Below, piece by piece: positions 26,199 through 35,162 of a stretch of DNA of 64,000 nt (position 1 is its first letter; each line of letters begins with the position of its first letter). Origin of the DNA: Limnohabitans sp. G3-2. GTDB lineage: Bacteria > Pseudomonadota > Gammaproteobacteria > Burkholderiales > Burkholderiaceae_C. The translations under genes and the position numbers were made by a program. A model generated the notes under the pieces. It was given only the letters and a program-made list of their open reading frames with translations. It was not told where the DNA came from and searched no databases. The stretch lies in contig NZ_NESG01000002.1 in NCBI RefSeq assembly GCF_002778275.1, forward strand, positions 1 to 64,000, written 5' to 3'.

Positions 26199-26639
26199 AT
26201 GGCCATGAATTTGGGCACCGGCAGCGGCGACGAAACCGAGGTGATGATGGACATCAACACCACGCCGCTGATCGACGTGATGCTGGTGCTGATCATCATG
26301 CTGATCATCACCATTCCGGCGCAGTTGCATTCGGTGAATCTGGACATGCCCGTGGCCACCAGCGCGCCCCCAAAGAGCGAGCCCGTCGTGGTCAAGATCG
26401 ACATCGATGCCAAAGCCACGGTGCTTTGGAACGGTCAGCCATTGGCGGATCGACCTGCACTGCAGGCCAAGCTGGCCGAGGCATCGGCCTTGCAACCCCA
26501 GCCCGAGCTGCACATCCGCTCGCACGCCAAAGCCCCCTATGAAGTGATCGCGTCGGTGCTGGCCGGGGCCCAACGTGCCGGCCTGACGAAATTGGGCATT
26601 GTGGGCACCGAGCAATTTGCGGATCAAGCGCCCCTCTAA
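26199..26639 (+). CDS. exbD: ExbD/TolR-family biopolymer transport protein, second copy
   Basis: A 146-residue paralogue of the preceding ExbD, with DINTTPLIDVMLVLIIMLIITIP and the same Asp, and a periplasmic domain ending QRAGLTKLGIVGTEQF. AAAGGA (26186-26191) gives a good ribosome site 8 nt before the ATG. Two ExbD genes behind tonB-exbB are known from xanthomonads, where the second is not needed for iron uptake but serves other processes; by analogy this one may have a separate role. No TonB-dependent receptor is present in the window. Confidence 0.92.
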   Translation: MAMNLGTGSGDETEVMMDINTTPLIDVMLVLIIMLIITIPAQLHSVNLDMPVATSAPPKSEPVVVKIDIDAKATVLWNGQPLADRPALQAKLAEASALQPQPELHIRSHAKAPYEVIASVLAGAQRAGLTKLGIVGTEQFADQAPL

Positions 26640-26690
26640 AACCTTAGTTCCATTGATATTGGCGATCACCGGGGTAGCATCGGCAGACGT

Positions 26691-27341
26691 ATGAACGATT
26701 CAGCCAACCGCCAGCCTGCCCTGCTCATCATTGACGACCACCCCGTTTACCGCGAAGCCCTAGGCGAGGCTTTGGCCAAAGAGTTTGCCCCCTTGGGCGT
26801 GGACGTCAAAACCGCCATCAACGTCAGCGAGGGCATGACCCTGGTGGACGAGTCCCCCCAATCCTGGATTGTTTTGTTGGACATGTTGATGCCGGGCTTG
26901 AGCGGTTTGGCCAGCATCAAGGTGTTCAGGAGCAAACCGAATGTGGCGCACGTCGTGTCCATTTCGGGTTTGGACGCGGACATCTGGGAGCCACGCACCG
27001 TCTCCGCTGGCGCGGCCCTCTTTTTATCCAAGAACAACACCTCAGCGGTCATCTTCAAAAGGCTCAAAGCCCTCTACAACGGCACGCAATGGCACCAAGC
27101 GCAAGGCGCCTCGAACGATGCCCTTGAATACCGGCTCACGCAGCGGCAACTGGAGGTGTTGACCTTGATTTCCATGGGGCACCCGAACAAGATCATTGCC
27201 GACTTGCTGGAGATCAAAGAGCAAACCGTCAAGATTCACATCAACCAAATTTTCAAAGAGTTGCGCGTCTTCAACCGAACCCAAGCGGTCTTGAAAGCCC
27301 AAAAGCTCTTGCTCCCTTCGGTGACACCGCTCGCCTCGTGA
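26691..27341 (+). CDS. LuxR/NarL-family response regulator
   Basis: A 216-residue two-domain regulator: receiver domain (LLIIDDHPVYREAL, phospho-acceptor Asp64 in VLLDMLMPG, Lys in LFLSKNNT) and a C-terminal LuxR helix-turn-helix (LTQRQLEVLTLISMG, then EIKEQTVKIHINQIFKEL). The stop is five bases before the start of the partner histidine kinase, so the two form an operon and a likely cognate pair. Its targets are unknown; the nearest unlinked candidates are the divergent tctC gene and the exb genes, but nothing in the sequence proves a link. Confidence 0.92.
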   Translation: MNDSANRQPALLIIDDHPVYREALGEALAKEFAPLGVDVKTAINVSEGMTLVDESPQSWIVLLDMLMPGLSGLASIKVFRSKPNVAHVVSISGLDADIWEPRTVSAGAALFLSKNNTSAVIFKRLKALYNGTQWHQAQGASNDALEYRLTQRQLEVLTLISMGHPNKIIADLLEIKEQTVKIHINQIFKELRVFNRTQAVLKAQKLLLPSVTPLAS

Positions 27342-27345
27342 TGGC

Positions 27346-29124
27346 ATGAACCCTTCTGCACATCCACCAGCACCCCATGAGGAAGGGCCCCAAGATCGGA
27401 CACTGATTGCGATTGAGAAATTGCGGTACATGCTCGATTACTCCAAGACGAGCACCATCGCCACCGTATTGGCGCCGATCCTGTGCATCCCTTTGTATTG
27501 GGACGATACGGCGCCCCTGCCCTTCGCGGCTTGGTTTGCAGCCATGACGGTGGCGGTCATCACCCGGTATGTCCTGCTCCGCGCCATTCGGGCTTTACCC
27601 CATCCCGCCCAGGACGGTCGGGTCTTGAACTTGGCCATCGGTTTGGTGACCCTGATGTGGGGGCTGGGCTGGTTTGTTTTTGTGCAACCCAGTGACATGG
27701 TGAGCTATTTGCTCTATCAGATCATCAGCCTCACGGTGCTGTTTGTCGGGATGGTGGGGTATTGCGTCAATTGGAAGACTTTTTTTGCTTTTGTCTTGCC
27801 CCTGAAAGTACCGGAGCTCGTTTTCATCACGGCCCATTTCAGTGAAGTGGTGTGGCCGATCGCGCTGGGCTCCATGGTGGCTTTTTATTTGGCACTCAAG
27901 ATGGCCTTCATCTTTTCCAAATCATGGGAAAAGTCATTTGCATTGCGCTTGAAAAACGATGCCCTCATCGCGCAATTGACCGAAGAAAAAAATGCCTCCA
28001 TGGCCGCCAACTTGGCCAAGTCCGAGTTCATTGCCACCGCCAGCCATGATCTGCGGCAACCCATGCAGTCCATCAACATCTTCGTTGACATGATTGACAA
28101 CCGCCAGCTGAGTGAAAGTGATGGCGCCATCTTCAACAGGATGCGCAAAAGCATCACGGTGTTGAACCGCATGTTCAATACGCTGCTGGACATCAGCAAG
28201 CTCGATGCCCATCTGGCGGTTCGGGAACGGGCCTTCCATCTGGTGGAGATCGTTCACAGCTTGGAGGACAGCTTCAGCGACCTGTGCGCCGAAAAGAAAA
28301 TCAAATTGTCTTTCCGGGGCGTGAAACAACAGGTGCAAGGCGACGCGCATTTGGTCGAGCAAATTTTGAGGAACTTGCTGGCCAACGCGATCCAATACAC
28401 CGACCAAGGGCACATCGAGGTGGCTTTTGAGGCCAGCACGGATGGGCTGAGCTTTTCCGTCAAAGACACGGGTTGCGGCATTCCTGAAGCGGATTTGCCC
28501 TTGATCTACAACGAATTTTTCCGCTCCGACCATTCACGCGCACAGTGCGATGGACTGGGCCTGGGCCTGGCCATCGTGAACAGGATCGTGAAAAAAATCA
28601 ACGGACACTGCCATGTCCAATCCGAAGTGGGCCAAGGCTCGGTGTTCACCGTCCACACCCGGTTTGCCGTCCTTCCCGCTCAAGCCGCCACGCATCTGCA
28701 GCCCCCACTGGCCAGCCGCGAGGCCGACGGACGCGTGCCACACCCGCGCGATGGCCAGGCCTCCAAGGGCCATTTGGGCATCTTGGAAAACGACGAAGCA
28801 CTCTTGCAGGCCTATTTGCAGTACTTCACGCAAGCCGGATACACCATCCACATCGTGCCCTACGAAGAGACCGCTTTCCACGCCTGCTTGGCTTCGCTCC
28901 CCCCCTTGGATTTCATCTTGAGCGACTTCCGGCTGGGCCCCAAAGATGGGCTTTACTTCATCCAGCAATTGCGCGAAGAATTCAACCAAGACATCCCGGC
29001 CTGCATCGTGACCGCCGACACATCCCCCCAGCATTTGGATTTATTCAGCCAGCACAACATCGATGTCATGTACAAACCCATTGACATCCACACCATCGAA
29101 AAATTCATAGCGGCCCACATGTGA
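27346..29124 (+). CDS. Hybrid sensor histidine kinase with C-terminal receiver
   Basis: A 592-residue membrane kinase. The N-terminal third holds about five or six membrane segments (from TIATVLAPILCIPLYW to ALGSMVAFYLALKMAF) with no large periplasmic domain, so it probably senses a membrane-related or intracellular cue. A HisKA domain follows, with phospho-acceptor His234 in ASHDLRQPMQS, then an ATPase domain (NLLANAIQYTD, DTGCGIPEAD, GLGLGLAIVNRIV), and a receiver with Asp527 in LSDFRLGP and Lys in YKPID. The HDLRQP motif and paired LuxR regulator are a common betaproteobacterial arrangement. The signal is unknown. Confidence 0.9.
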   Translation: MNPSAHPPAPHEEGPQDRTLIAIEKLRYMLDYSKTSTIATVLAPILCIPLYWDDTAPLPFAAWFAAMTVAVITRYVLLRAIRALPHPAQDGRVLNLAIGLVTLMWGLGWFVFVQPSDMVSYLLYQIISLTVLFVGMVGYCVNWKTFFAFVLPLKVPELVFITAHFSEVVWPIALGSMVAFYLALKMAFIFSKSWEKSFALRLKNDALIAQLTEEKNASMAANLAKSEFIATASHDLRQPMQSINIFVDMIDNRQLSESDGAIFNRMRKSITVLNRMFNTLLDISKLDAHLAVRERAFHLVEIVHSLEDSFSDLCAEKKIKLSFRGVKQQVQGDAHLVEQILRNLLANAIQYTDQGHIEVAFEASTDGLSFSVKDTGCGIPEADLPLIYNEFFRSDHSRAQCDGLGLGLAIVNRIVKKINGHCHVQSEVGQGSVFTVHTRFAVLPAQAATHLQPPLASREADGRVPHPRDGQASKGHLGILENDEALLQAYLQYFTQAGYTIHIVPYEETAFHACLASLPPLDFILSDFRLGPKDGLYFIQQLREEFNQDIPACIVTADTSPQHLDLFSQHNIDVMYKPIDIHTIEKFIAAHM

Positions 29125-29192
29125 CCCGACTGCGGGGGGTTCTTCGGCCATGGGGCTGTGCGGTGGCCACACCCGGTGTCGCGGCCAAAGAA

Positions 29193-29216
29193 AAAGCCGC
29201 TCCGAAGAGCGGCTTT
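29193..29216 (-). terminator. Rho-independent terminator of the tctC gene
   Basis: On the minus strand the 10-bp stem AAAGCCGCTC / GAGCGGCTTT closes a TTCG tetraloop and is followed by T residues. It lies 21 nt past the tctC stop codon and also separates it from the convergent kinase gene. Confidence 0.85.
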
Positions 29217-29236
29217 GGCTTGGGTCAAACCCCAGA

Positions 29237-30223
29237 TCAGTCGGCGTACTTGCCGGCAGCGTCCACCGCTGCTTTGATCTTGACCATCTCGGCCGCCACA
29301 AACTTCTTGTGCTCAGCCGGGTCAGAACGCTTGTCGGTCACCACCAAGGCGCCCAAATCTTGGTTTTTCTTGATGAATTCAGGGTCTTTCAAAACCCTCT
29401 TCAGGGCGTCGTTCAGCGTTTTGGTGATCGCAGCAGGTGTGCCTTTGGGGGCATAAAAGCCGTGCCAGATGGTCAGGTCAAAATTTTTCAGACCCATTTC
29501 TTGCAAACTGGGGTAGTGCTTGAGCACGGGGTGACCCGACAAAGGCTTGGCGGTGGTGACTGCAAAAGCCTTGACACGCCCACCTTCAATTTGCGCGACC
29601 GTGTTGGTGGTCTGGTCACACATCACATCCACCTGGCCACCGATCAGGGCGGTCATGGCGGGTGCGGTGCCGCCAAAGGGGATGGTGGTCATCGCGTCCT
29701 TGGTTTGCAGGTTGGACTGCCACAGCAAGCCACAAATGTGCGAGGCAGAACCCAAGCCTGCGTGGGCGATGTTCAACTTGCCTGCGTTGGCGCGGATGTA
29801 GTTTTCAAAGTCACGGTAGGTGTTGGCGGGCAACTGGGGCTTGCCGATCAGGGTCATGGGCACGTCATTGACCATGCCCAAAAATTCGAAGTCCTCCAGC
29901 GGCTTGTAAGCAATTTTGCGGTACAGGGCAGGCGTGGCGGCCATGCCGATGTGGAACAGCAAAAGTGTGTGGCCGTCGGGTGCCGCTTTGGCCACCTTGG
30001 TCGCGCCAATCGTGCCGCCTGCGCCAGCAGCGTTTTCCACGACGAAGTTGCTGCCAGGAATCTGCTTGCGCATGGCTTCGGCCAAATCACGTGCGACGCG
30101 GTCGGTCGGGCCACCCGCTGTGAAGGGCACCACGATGGAAATCGGCTTGGTGCCGGGATAAGCTTGGGCAAAAGCCCCCGCCGAAACAGCCGCCATGGCG
30201 GCCAATGCAAACAGTTTTTTCAT
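29237..30223 (-). CDS. Bug/TctC-family tripartite tricarboxylate transporter substrate-binding protein
   Basis: A 328-residue periplasmic protein with a signal peptide (MKKLFALAAMAAVSAGAFAQA) and the Bug-family layout: PISIVVPFTAGGPTDRVARDLAEAM, ENAAGAGGTIGATKVAKAAPDGHTLL, and GLGSASH. These proteins bind small carboxylates; the family is greatly expanded in Burkholderiales and most members are not beside their membrane partners, as here. It lies downstream of the CoA-ligase and Liv gene set on the same strand with a 134-nt gap, so it is probably transcribed on its own. The ligand cannot be inferred. Confidence 0.88.
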   Translation of the reverse strand: MKKLFALAAMAAVSAGAFAQAYPGTKPISIVVPFTAGGPTDRVARDLAEAMRKQIPGSNFVVENAAGAGGTIGATKVAKAAPDGHTLLLFHIGMAATPALYRKIAYKPLEDFEFLGMVNDVPMTLIGKPQLPANTYRDFENYIRANAGKLNIAHAGLGSASHICGLLWQSNLQTKDAMTTIPFGGTAPAMTALIGGQVDVMCDQTTNTVAQIEGGRVKAFAVTTAKPLSGHPVLKHYPSLQEMGLKNFDLTIWHGFYAPKGTPAAITKTLNDALKRVLKDPEFIKKNQDLGALVVTDKRSDPAEHKKFVAAEMVKIKAAVDAAGKYAD

Positions 30224-30357
30224 GTCTAAACCCTCAAAATTAATAGAGAGAGTCTAGAACCAAAGTTAGGGTTTGACATGGCGGAAAGTACTTAGACGCT
30301 TTCCCTAATTTCCCCTGTGCTTCAAGGCCTTGCCGCCACCGGGGGGCCCGGTCCAAC
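30224..30357 (-). promoter_or_regulatory. tctC upstream region with a short palindrome
   Basis: This spacer holds a perfect inverted repeat GGAAAG (30283-30288) and CTTTCC (30299-30304) with a 10-nt centre, followed toward tctC by an A/T-rich stretch. GAGGGTTTAG just before the tctC ATG gives a ribosome-site candidate. Whether the palindrome is an operator is unproven. Confidence 0.35.
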
Positions 30358-31611
30358 TCACTGGTAGCTTCTGGCGTCCTCGATCACCTTGCCATCATTG
30401 GCCAAGCTGCCAGCGGCCACCAAGTGCACTTCGCCGCGCAGTTTGGTCACATCGCGCACGGCTTCCGACACGCGGGCTTTCAAAGCCTCGTCCGACAAGG
30501 CGCCAGTTTCAACGTGCAGCGCCATTTGGTCATTGGCCATCTCGCCAGTCACCACCAAACGGGCTTTGCGCACTTCGGGGAAGCGCTTGACGATCTCAGC
30601 CACCTGACCGGGGTGGACAAACATGCCCCGGATCTTGGTGGTCTGGTCGGCGCGGCCCATCCAGCCTTTGATGCGCTGACCGGTGCGTCCGGTGGGGCAA
30701 GTGCCGGGCAAGATGGCCGACAAGTCACCCGTGCCAAAGCGGATCAAGGGGTAGTCGGGGTTGAGCGTGGTGATGACCAGCTCGCCCACCTCGCCCTCGG
30801 GCACCGGGTCGCCGGTGCCGGGGCGCACGATCTCCACGATCACGCCTTCGTCCAGCACCAAACCCTCACGCGCCGCGGTTTCGTAAGCGATCAGGCCCAC
30901 GTCGGCCGTGGCGTAGCACTGGTAGGCATCGACGCCTTTGGCCGTCATCCAGTCGCGCAGGCTGGGCGGAAAAGCCTCGCCCGAGACCAGCGCTTTGCGC
31001 ACACTGGGCAAGGCCACGCCCATCTCGGCGGCTTTTTCGAGGATGATTTTCAGGAAACTGGGGGTGCCGATGTACCCCGCAGGCTGCAACTCGGCCATGG
31101 CGGCCACTTGCTGCTCGGTCTGGCCAATGCCACCTGGGAACACGGTGCAACCCAAGGCATGGGCACCGGTTTCCATCATGGAGCCCGCAGGCGTGAAGTG
31201 GTAGCTGAAGCAGTTGTGGATCAGCTCGCCCGGGCGAAATCCGGCGGCAAACATGGTGCGCGCCATGCGCCAGTAGTCCATGCGGGTGCCCTCGGGCTCG
31301 TAAATCGTGCCGGGGCTGGCGAACACACGGGTCATGCCTGGGCCGAAACCCAGGGTGCTGAAACCACCAAACACATTGCCACCCGCGGCACGCGAAGCTT
31401 TTTGACGCTCCAGCAATTCGTATTTGCGGATCACCGGCAATTGGGCCAGCGCAGCGCGGCTGTTGACGCTGGCGGCATCCACGCCCTTGAGCAAGTCGGC
31501 AAAGGCCGGGGCCTTGCTTTGGGCGTGCGCGATCTGCGCGGGCAAAGCGGCCATCAGGGCGGCTTCTCGCGCTTGCGGGCTGCGGGTTTCGAGTGCGTCG
31601 TAATGCGTCAT
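30358..31611 (-). CDS. PaaK-like phenylacetate-CoA ligase family protein
   Basis: A 417-residue adenylate-forming enzyme of the phenylacetate-CoA ligase family, which activates an aromatic or related acid with ATP and coenzyme A. Visible segments are VFASPGTIYEPEG (in place of the usual SSGTTG phosphate loop), YQCYATADVGLIAYET (the A5-like region), LIRFGTGDLSA and GRADQTTKIRGMFVHPGQV. It is the last gene of the row acyl-CoA synthetase - livG - livH - livM - binding protein - livF - this gene, all minus strand. A pair of REP-like palindromes separates it from livF. The altered phosphate loop could mean changed or weak ligase activity. Substrate unknown. Confidence 0.85.
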   Translation of the reverse strand: MTHYDALETRSPQAREAALMAALPAQIAHAQSKAPAFADLLKGVDAASVNSRAALAQLPVIRKYELLERQKASRAAGGNVFGGFSTLGFGPGMTRVFASPGTIYEPEGTRMDYWRMARTMFAAGFRPGELIHNCFSYHFTPAGSMMETGAHALGCTVFPGGIGQTEQQVAAMAELQPAGYIGTPSFLKIILEKAAEMGVALPSVRKALVSGEAFPPSLRDWMTAKGVDAYQCYATADVGLIAYETAAREGLVLDEGVIVEIVRPGTGDPVPEGEVGELVITTLNPDYPLIRFGTGDLSAILPGTCPTGRTGQRIKGWMGRADQTTKIRGMFVHPGQVAEIVKRFPEVRKARLVVTGEMANDQMALHVETGALSDEALKARVSEAVRDVTKLRGEVHLVAAGSLANDGKVIEDARSYQ

Positions 31612-31630
31612 GGGTGCAGGACAGATCTGT

Positions 31631-31702
31631 GTGGGAGCGCGCCCCTGCGCGCGAAAAACGGTTGTGCGGGTCAGGCATTCGCGCGCAGGGGCGCGCGCCC
31701 AC
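31631..31702. repeat. REP-like inverted pair inside the Liv/CoA-ligase gene row
   Basis: Forward unit 31631-31655 with stem CGCGC/GCGCG and reverse unit 31678-31702 with the same stem; both keep the CCCT (AGGG) loop. The pair can fold into two adjacent hairpins, or one large one, between livF and the PaaK-like gene. It may lower read-through into the last gene. Confidence 0.85.
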
Positions 31703-31728
31703 AGGAGAGGGTTGCGGGTGCCAGGCCC

Positions 31729-32538
31729 TTAAGCCAGCCAGCGCTTGCGGCGCTTGTAGCTCTTGACGTCCTTGAAGCTCTTGCGCTCGCCACCGCCCAT
31801 GCCCAGGTAAAACTCTTTCACGTCTTCGTTGGTGCGCAGGTCTTCTGCTGCGCCGTCCATCACGATGCGACCCGACTCCATGATGTAGCCGTAGTCGGCG
31901 TACTTGAGCGCCATGTTGGTGTTCTGCTCGGCGATCAGGAAGGTGACTTTTTCCTTCTCGTTCAAATCCTTGACGATGTTGAACACCTCTTCCACGATCT
32001 GGGGCGCCAAGCCCATGGAGGGCTCGTCCAGCAACACCACGCTGGGGTTCGTCATCAAGGCGCGGCCAATGGCGCACATTTGCTGCTCACCACCCGAGGT
32101 GTAGGCCGCTTGCGAGGTGCGGCGGGTTTTGAGGCGCGGAAAGTAGGTGTACACCTTGTCCAGGTTGGCCGCGATCTCGCCCTTGTCGGTTCGGGTGTAG
32201 CTGCCGGTCATCAGGTTTTCTTCGATGGTCAGGTGGGCAAAGCAGTGACGCCCTTCCATCACCTGCACCACGCCTCGGTTGACCAAGTCGGCAGGCGAGA
32301 GGTTTTCGATGCGCTCGCCGCGCAGCTCGATCGAGCCCTTGGTCACTGCGCCGCGCTCGCCTTGCAGCAAGTTAGAAATCGCGCGCAGCGTGGTGGTCTT
32401 GCCGGCGCCGTTGCCGCCCAGCAAAGCCACGATGCCTTGCTCGGGCACCTGCAAGGACACGCCCTTGAGCACCAAGATGACGTGGTTGTAAATGACTTCG
32501 ATGCCATTGACGTTCAGAACAATGTTTTTCTCGCTCAT
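31729..32538 (-). CDS. livF: Branched-chain-type ABC transporter ATP-binding protein LivF
   Basis: A 269-residue ABC ATPase with Walker A GGNGAGKTT, signature TSGGEQQMCAIGRAL, Walker B VVLLDEPSMGLAP and the IAEQNTNMALKYADYGYIM segment of LivF. It pairs with LivG on the cytoplasmic face of the LivH-LivM channel. The C-terminus is longer than usual and basic (VKSYKRRKRWLA). It follows the binding-protein gene after 136 nt that hold a stem-loop. The HAAT transporter family takes amino acids but also aromatic and other carboxylates; the two CoA ligases in the row point to the latter. Confidence 0.92.
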   Translation of the reverse strand: MSEKNIVLNVNGIEVIYNHVILVLKGVSLQVPEQGIVALLGGNGAGKTTTLRAISNLLQGERGAVTKGSIELRGERIENLSPADLVNRGVVQVMEGRHCFAHLTIEENLMTGSYTRTDKGEIAANLDKVYTYFPRLKTRRTSQAAYTSGGEQQMCAIGRALMTNPSVVLLDEPSMGLAPQIVEEVFNIVKDLNEKEKVTFLIAEQNTNMALKYADYGYIMESGRIVMDGAAEDLRTNEDVKEFYLGMGGGERKSFKDVKSYKRRKRWLA

Positions 32539-32640
32539 GGGCTGTGCCTTTTCTTAACTCTGGGGTTCAAGCCAAATGGAACCGCTGCACGCAAGGGTTT
32601 CATTTGGCAGCTGCCGCTGGCTCACACCACCGTGCAGCTG

Positions 32641-32666
32641 CAGCCCACCACTTGCGCAGTGGGCTG
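32641..32666 (-). terminator. Stem-loop between the binding-protein gene and livF
   Basis: CAGCCCAC (32641-32648) pairs perfectly with GTGGGCTG (32659-32666) around a 10-nt loop, 9 nt after the binding-protein stop on the minus strand. There is no T-run, so it is more likely an attenuator or an RNA-stabilising hairpin that lets the binding protein be made in excess than a full terminator. Confidence 0.5.
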
Positions 32667-32674
32667 TTCACCGA

Positions 32675-34012
32675 TCAGGACTGGCAATCCGCTGGGGTGC
32701 GGCGTGTCAGTTTCTTCTCGGCGGCGTACTTGTCGGCAGCGGCTTTCACCATGGGCTTGATGATCTGTTCATCGGCCTGGTACCAGTCGCTGGAGAACTC
32801 CCACTTGCTGCCGTTCCAGGTGTGGATACGGGCCCAGTTGGCACCCATGTGGTCCGCGCAAGAGGTCGACACAGGGCGCAACACGCCTTTGAAGCCCAAC
32901 GCATCGAGCTTGGCCTGCGTCAAGTCCAGGTTTTCATAACCCCAGCGGGCTTGCTCACCGGTCATGACTTTGCCTTTGCCGTACTTTTGCTGAGCTTGGC
33001 GAACGCCTTCCACCGCGAACATGGCGCTGAACAAACCACGCATGTAGAGCACTTCACCGACTTCGTCCTTGGGACCCGTGCCTTGGTTTTTGGCGTGCAG
33101 TTTCTCCAAGACTTCCTTCACGATCGCAGAGCCCTTTTCGGTGCCGTGCTGCATGGTGATGGCGTTGTAGCCTTTGGCGCCCATGCCCACGTCCTTGACG
33201 TCAGGCTCGGCACCCGCCCACCACACGCCATAGATCTTCTCGCGGGGGTAGCCTGTGGCTTGCGCTTCTTTGAGCAAGGTGGAGTTCATCACACCCCAGC
33301 CCCAGTTGACCACGTAGTCAGGGCGGCTTTGGCGAATTTGCAACCAGGTGGACTTTTGCTCCACGCCCGGATGGGTCACGGGCAAGAGGCTCAGCTTGAA
33401 GCCGTGCATGGCGGCGCGCTCTTGCAAGATCGGGATGGCTTCTTTGCCAAACGGGCTGTCGTGGTAGACCAGCGCGATGTGCTTGCCCTTGAGCTTGTCT
33501 GCACCACCCAATTTTTTGGCGATGTCTTGAACGATGACGTCACCCGCCACCCAGTAAGTGCCGGCCAATGGGAAGTTCCACTTGAACACGCCGCCGTCAG
33601 CCGATTCGCTGCGGCCATAACCCGCGGTGATCAAAGGGATCTTGTCGCCAGGGGCTTTTTCAGTCAGGGCGAAGGTGATGCCGGTGGACAGGGGCTGGAA
33701 CACGGTCGCGCCGCCGTTCTTGCCTTTCAGGCGCTCATAGCACTCCACGCCACGGTCGGTGGCGTAACCGGTTTCGCACTCTTCAAAGCTGACTTTGACG
33801 CCGTTGATGCCGCCACGCGCATTGACCAGCTTGAGGTAGTCGACATAGCCGTTGGCGAAGGGCACGCCGTTCGGGGCGTAAGCACCGGTGCGGTACACCA
33901 GCACGGGGAAAAACTGCTCTTTGGTTTGGGCCGTGGCCACGGTGCTGACCAGCGCACTGGCAAGACCGGCAGCCGCCACCGTGGTGGCAAGGACGAGTTG
34001 ACGAAGCTTCAT
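32675..34012 (-). CDS. Branched-chain-type ABC transporter substrate-binding protein
   Basis: A 445-residue periplasmic binding protein of the LivJ/LivK (Peripla_BP_6) fold, with signal peptide MKLRQLVLATTVAAAGLASAL and cleavage near VATAQ. Typical segments are NGVPFANGYVDYLKLVNARGG and IALVYHDSPFGKEA. At 445 residues it is longer than classical LivJ (about 365), like family members that serve aromatic or organic acids. AGGAGA lies 7 nt upstream of the chosen ATG, which rules out the longer frame to 34162. It follows livM on the same strand. Confidence 0.92.
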   Translation of the reverse strand: MKLRQLVLATTVAAAGLASALVSTVATAQTKEQFFPVLVYRTGAYAPNGVPFANGYVDYLKLVNARGGINGVKVSFEECETGYATDRGVECYERLKGKNGGATVFQPLSTGITFALTEKAPGDKIPLITAGYGRSESADGGVFKWNFPLAGTYWVAGDVIVQDIAKKLGGADKLKGKHIALVYHDSPFGKEAIPILQERAAMHGFKLSLLPVTHPGVEQKSTWLQIRQSRPDYVVNWGWGVMNSTLLKEAQATGYPREKIYGVWWAGAEPDVKDVGMGAKGYNAITMQHGTEKGSAIVKEVLEKLHAKNQGTGPKDEVGEVLYMRGLFSAMFAVEGVRQAQQKYGKGKVMTGEQARWGYENLDLTQAKLDALGFKGVLRPVSTSCADHMGANWARIHTWNGSKWEFSSDWYQADEQIIKPMVKAAADKYAAEKKLTRRTPADCQS

Positions 34013-34074
34013 GGTTTGTCTCCTGTTAAAAAAGGGAAGCACTTGGGGTAAAAAACGCGGGAAATTGCTGCACA

Positions 34075-35151
34075 TCAGTGCGGGAAAGGCCACAGACGCA
34101 GCTTTTGCTTGGCCACCGACCACAGTTTGGCCAGGCCATGCGGCTCCACGATCAGGAACCACACAATCAGGGCGCCAAAGATCATGAATTCTGCGTGCGA
34201 GACAGTCGCCGTCGAGATGCTCACGCCCACCAGATCGCCCACCGCTGGCAGGAACTGGTTCAGGAAAATCGGCAAGATCACAATGAAGGCCGCGCCAAAA
34301 AAGCTGCCCATGATCGAGCCCATGCCACCGATGATGACCATGAACAACAACTGGAAGGAGCGGTCAATCGAGAAGGCGGCGGGTTCCCAAGAACCCAGGT
34401 GCACAAAGCCCCACAGACCGCCGGCCACACCGACGATGAAAGAGCTCACAGCGAATGCGCTGAGCTTGGCGTAAACGGGACGGATGCCAATCACGGCAGC
34501 GGCCACGTCCATGTCGCGGATGGCCATCCACTCACGGCCAATGGCAGAGCGCACCAGGTTTTTGGCCAGCAAACCAAACACCACCAAAAAGGCCAAGCAA
34601 AACAGGTATTTCTGCAAAGGGGTGTCGATGGACCAGCCCAACACATTCAGGTTGGACACCGACACCGATCCCGAAGCGTTGTTGTTGGTGAACCAGCCAA
34701 TGCGCAGGAAAGCCCAGTCGCAAAAGAACTGCGCCGCCAGCGTGGCCACGGCCAAATACAAACCCTTGACGCGCAAGCTCGGAATGCCGAAGAACATGCC
34801 CACCAAGGTGGCAAAGAAACCACCCGCCAAGAGCGCCACGATCAGGGGCATGCCCTCGATGCGGATGTAGGTGTTGTAGGCCATGTAGGCCCCCACCGCC
34901 ATGAAGGCCCCAGAGCCCAGTGAAATCTGGCCGCAATAGCCCACCAAGATATTCACCCCCAAAGCCGCCAGCGACAAGATGAGGAAGGGAATCAGGATGG
35001 CGCGGAACATGTATTCATCGGCGACGAAGGGGACGCCAATGAAAGCGAAGGCGATGAGCGCCAGGATCGCCCAGCGGTCCTGCGCGATGGCAAAAATCTG
35101 CTGGTCGCTGCGGTAAGAGGTCTTGAACTGACCGTTTTCTCTGTAAAACAT
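34075..35151 (-). CDS. livM: Branched-chain-type ABC transporter permease LivM
   Basis: A 358-residue inner-membrane permease with about nine membrane segments. The family segments GYCGQISLGSGAFMAVGAYMAY, the EAA-like stretch RAIRDMDVAAAVIGI, and GGMGSIMGSFFGAAFIV identify LivM. It lies 11 nt after livH on the minus strand, so the two are co-translated partners forming the channel. Confidence 0.92.
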   Translation of the reverse strand: MFYRENGQFKTSYRSDQQIFAIAQDRWAILALIAFAFIGVPFVADEYMFRAILIPFLILSLAALGVNILVGYCGQISLGSGAFMAVGAYMAYNTYIRIEGMPLIVALLAGGFFATLVGMFFGIPSLRVKGLYLAVATLAAQFFCDWAFLRIGWFTNNNASGSVSVSNLNVLGWSIDTPLQKYLFCLAFLVVFGLLAKNLVRSAIGREWMAIRDMDVAAAVIGIRPVYAKLSAFAVSSFIVGVAGGLWGFVHLGSWEPAAFSIDRSFQLLFMVIIGGMGSIMGSFFGAAFIVILPIFLNQFLPAVGDLVGVSISTATVSHAEFMIFGALIVWFLIVEPHGLAKLWSVAKQKLRLWPFPH

Positions 35152-35162
35152 GTGTTGTCTCC

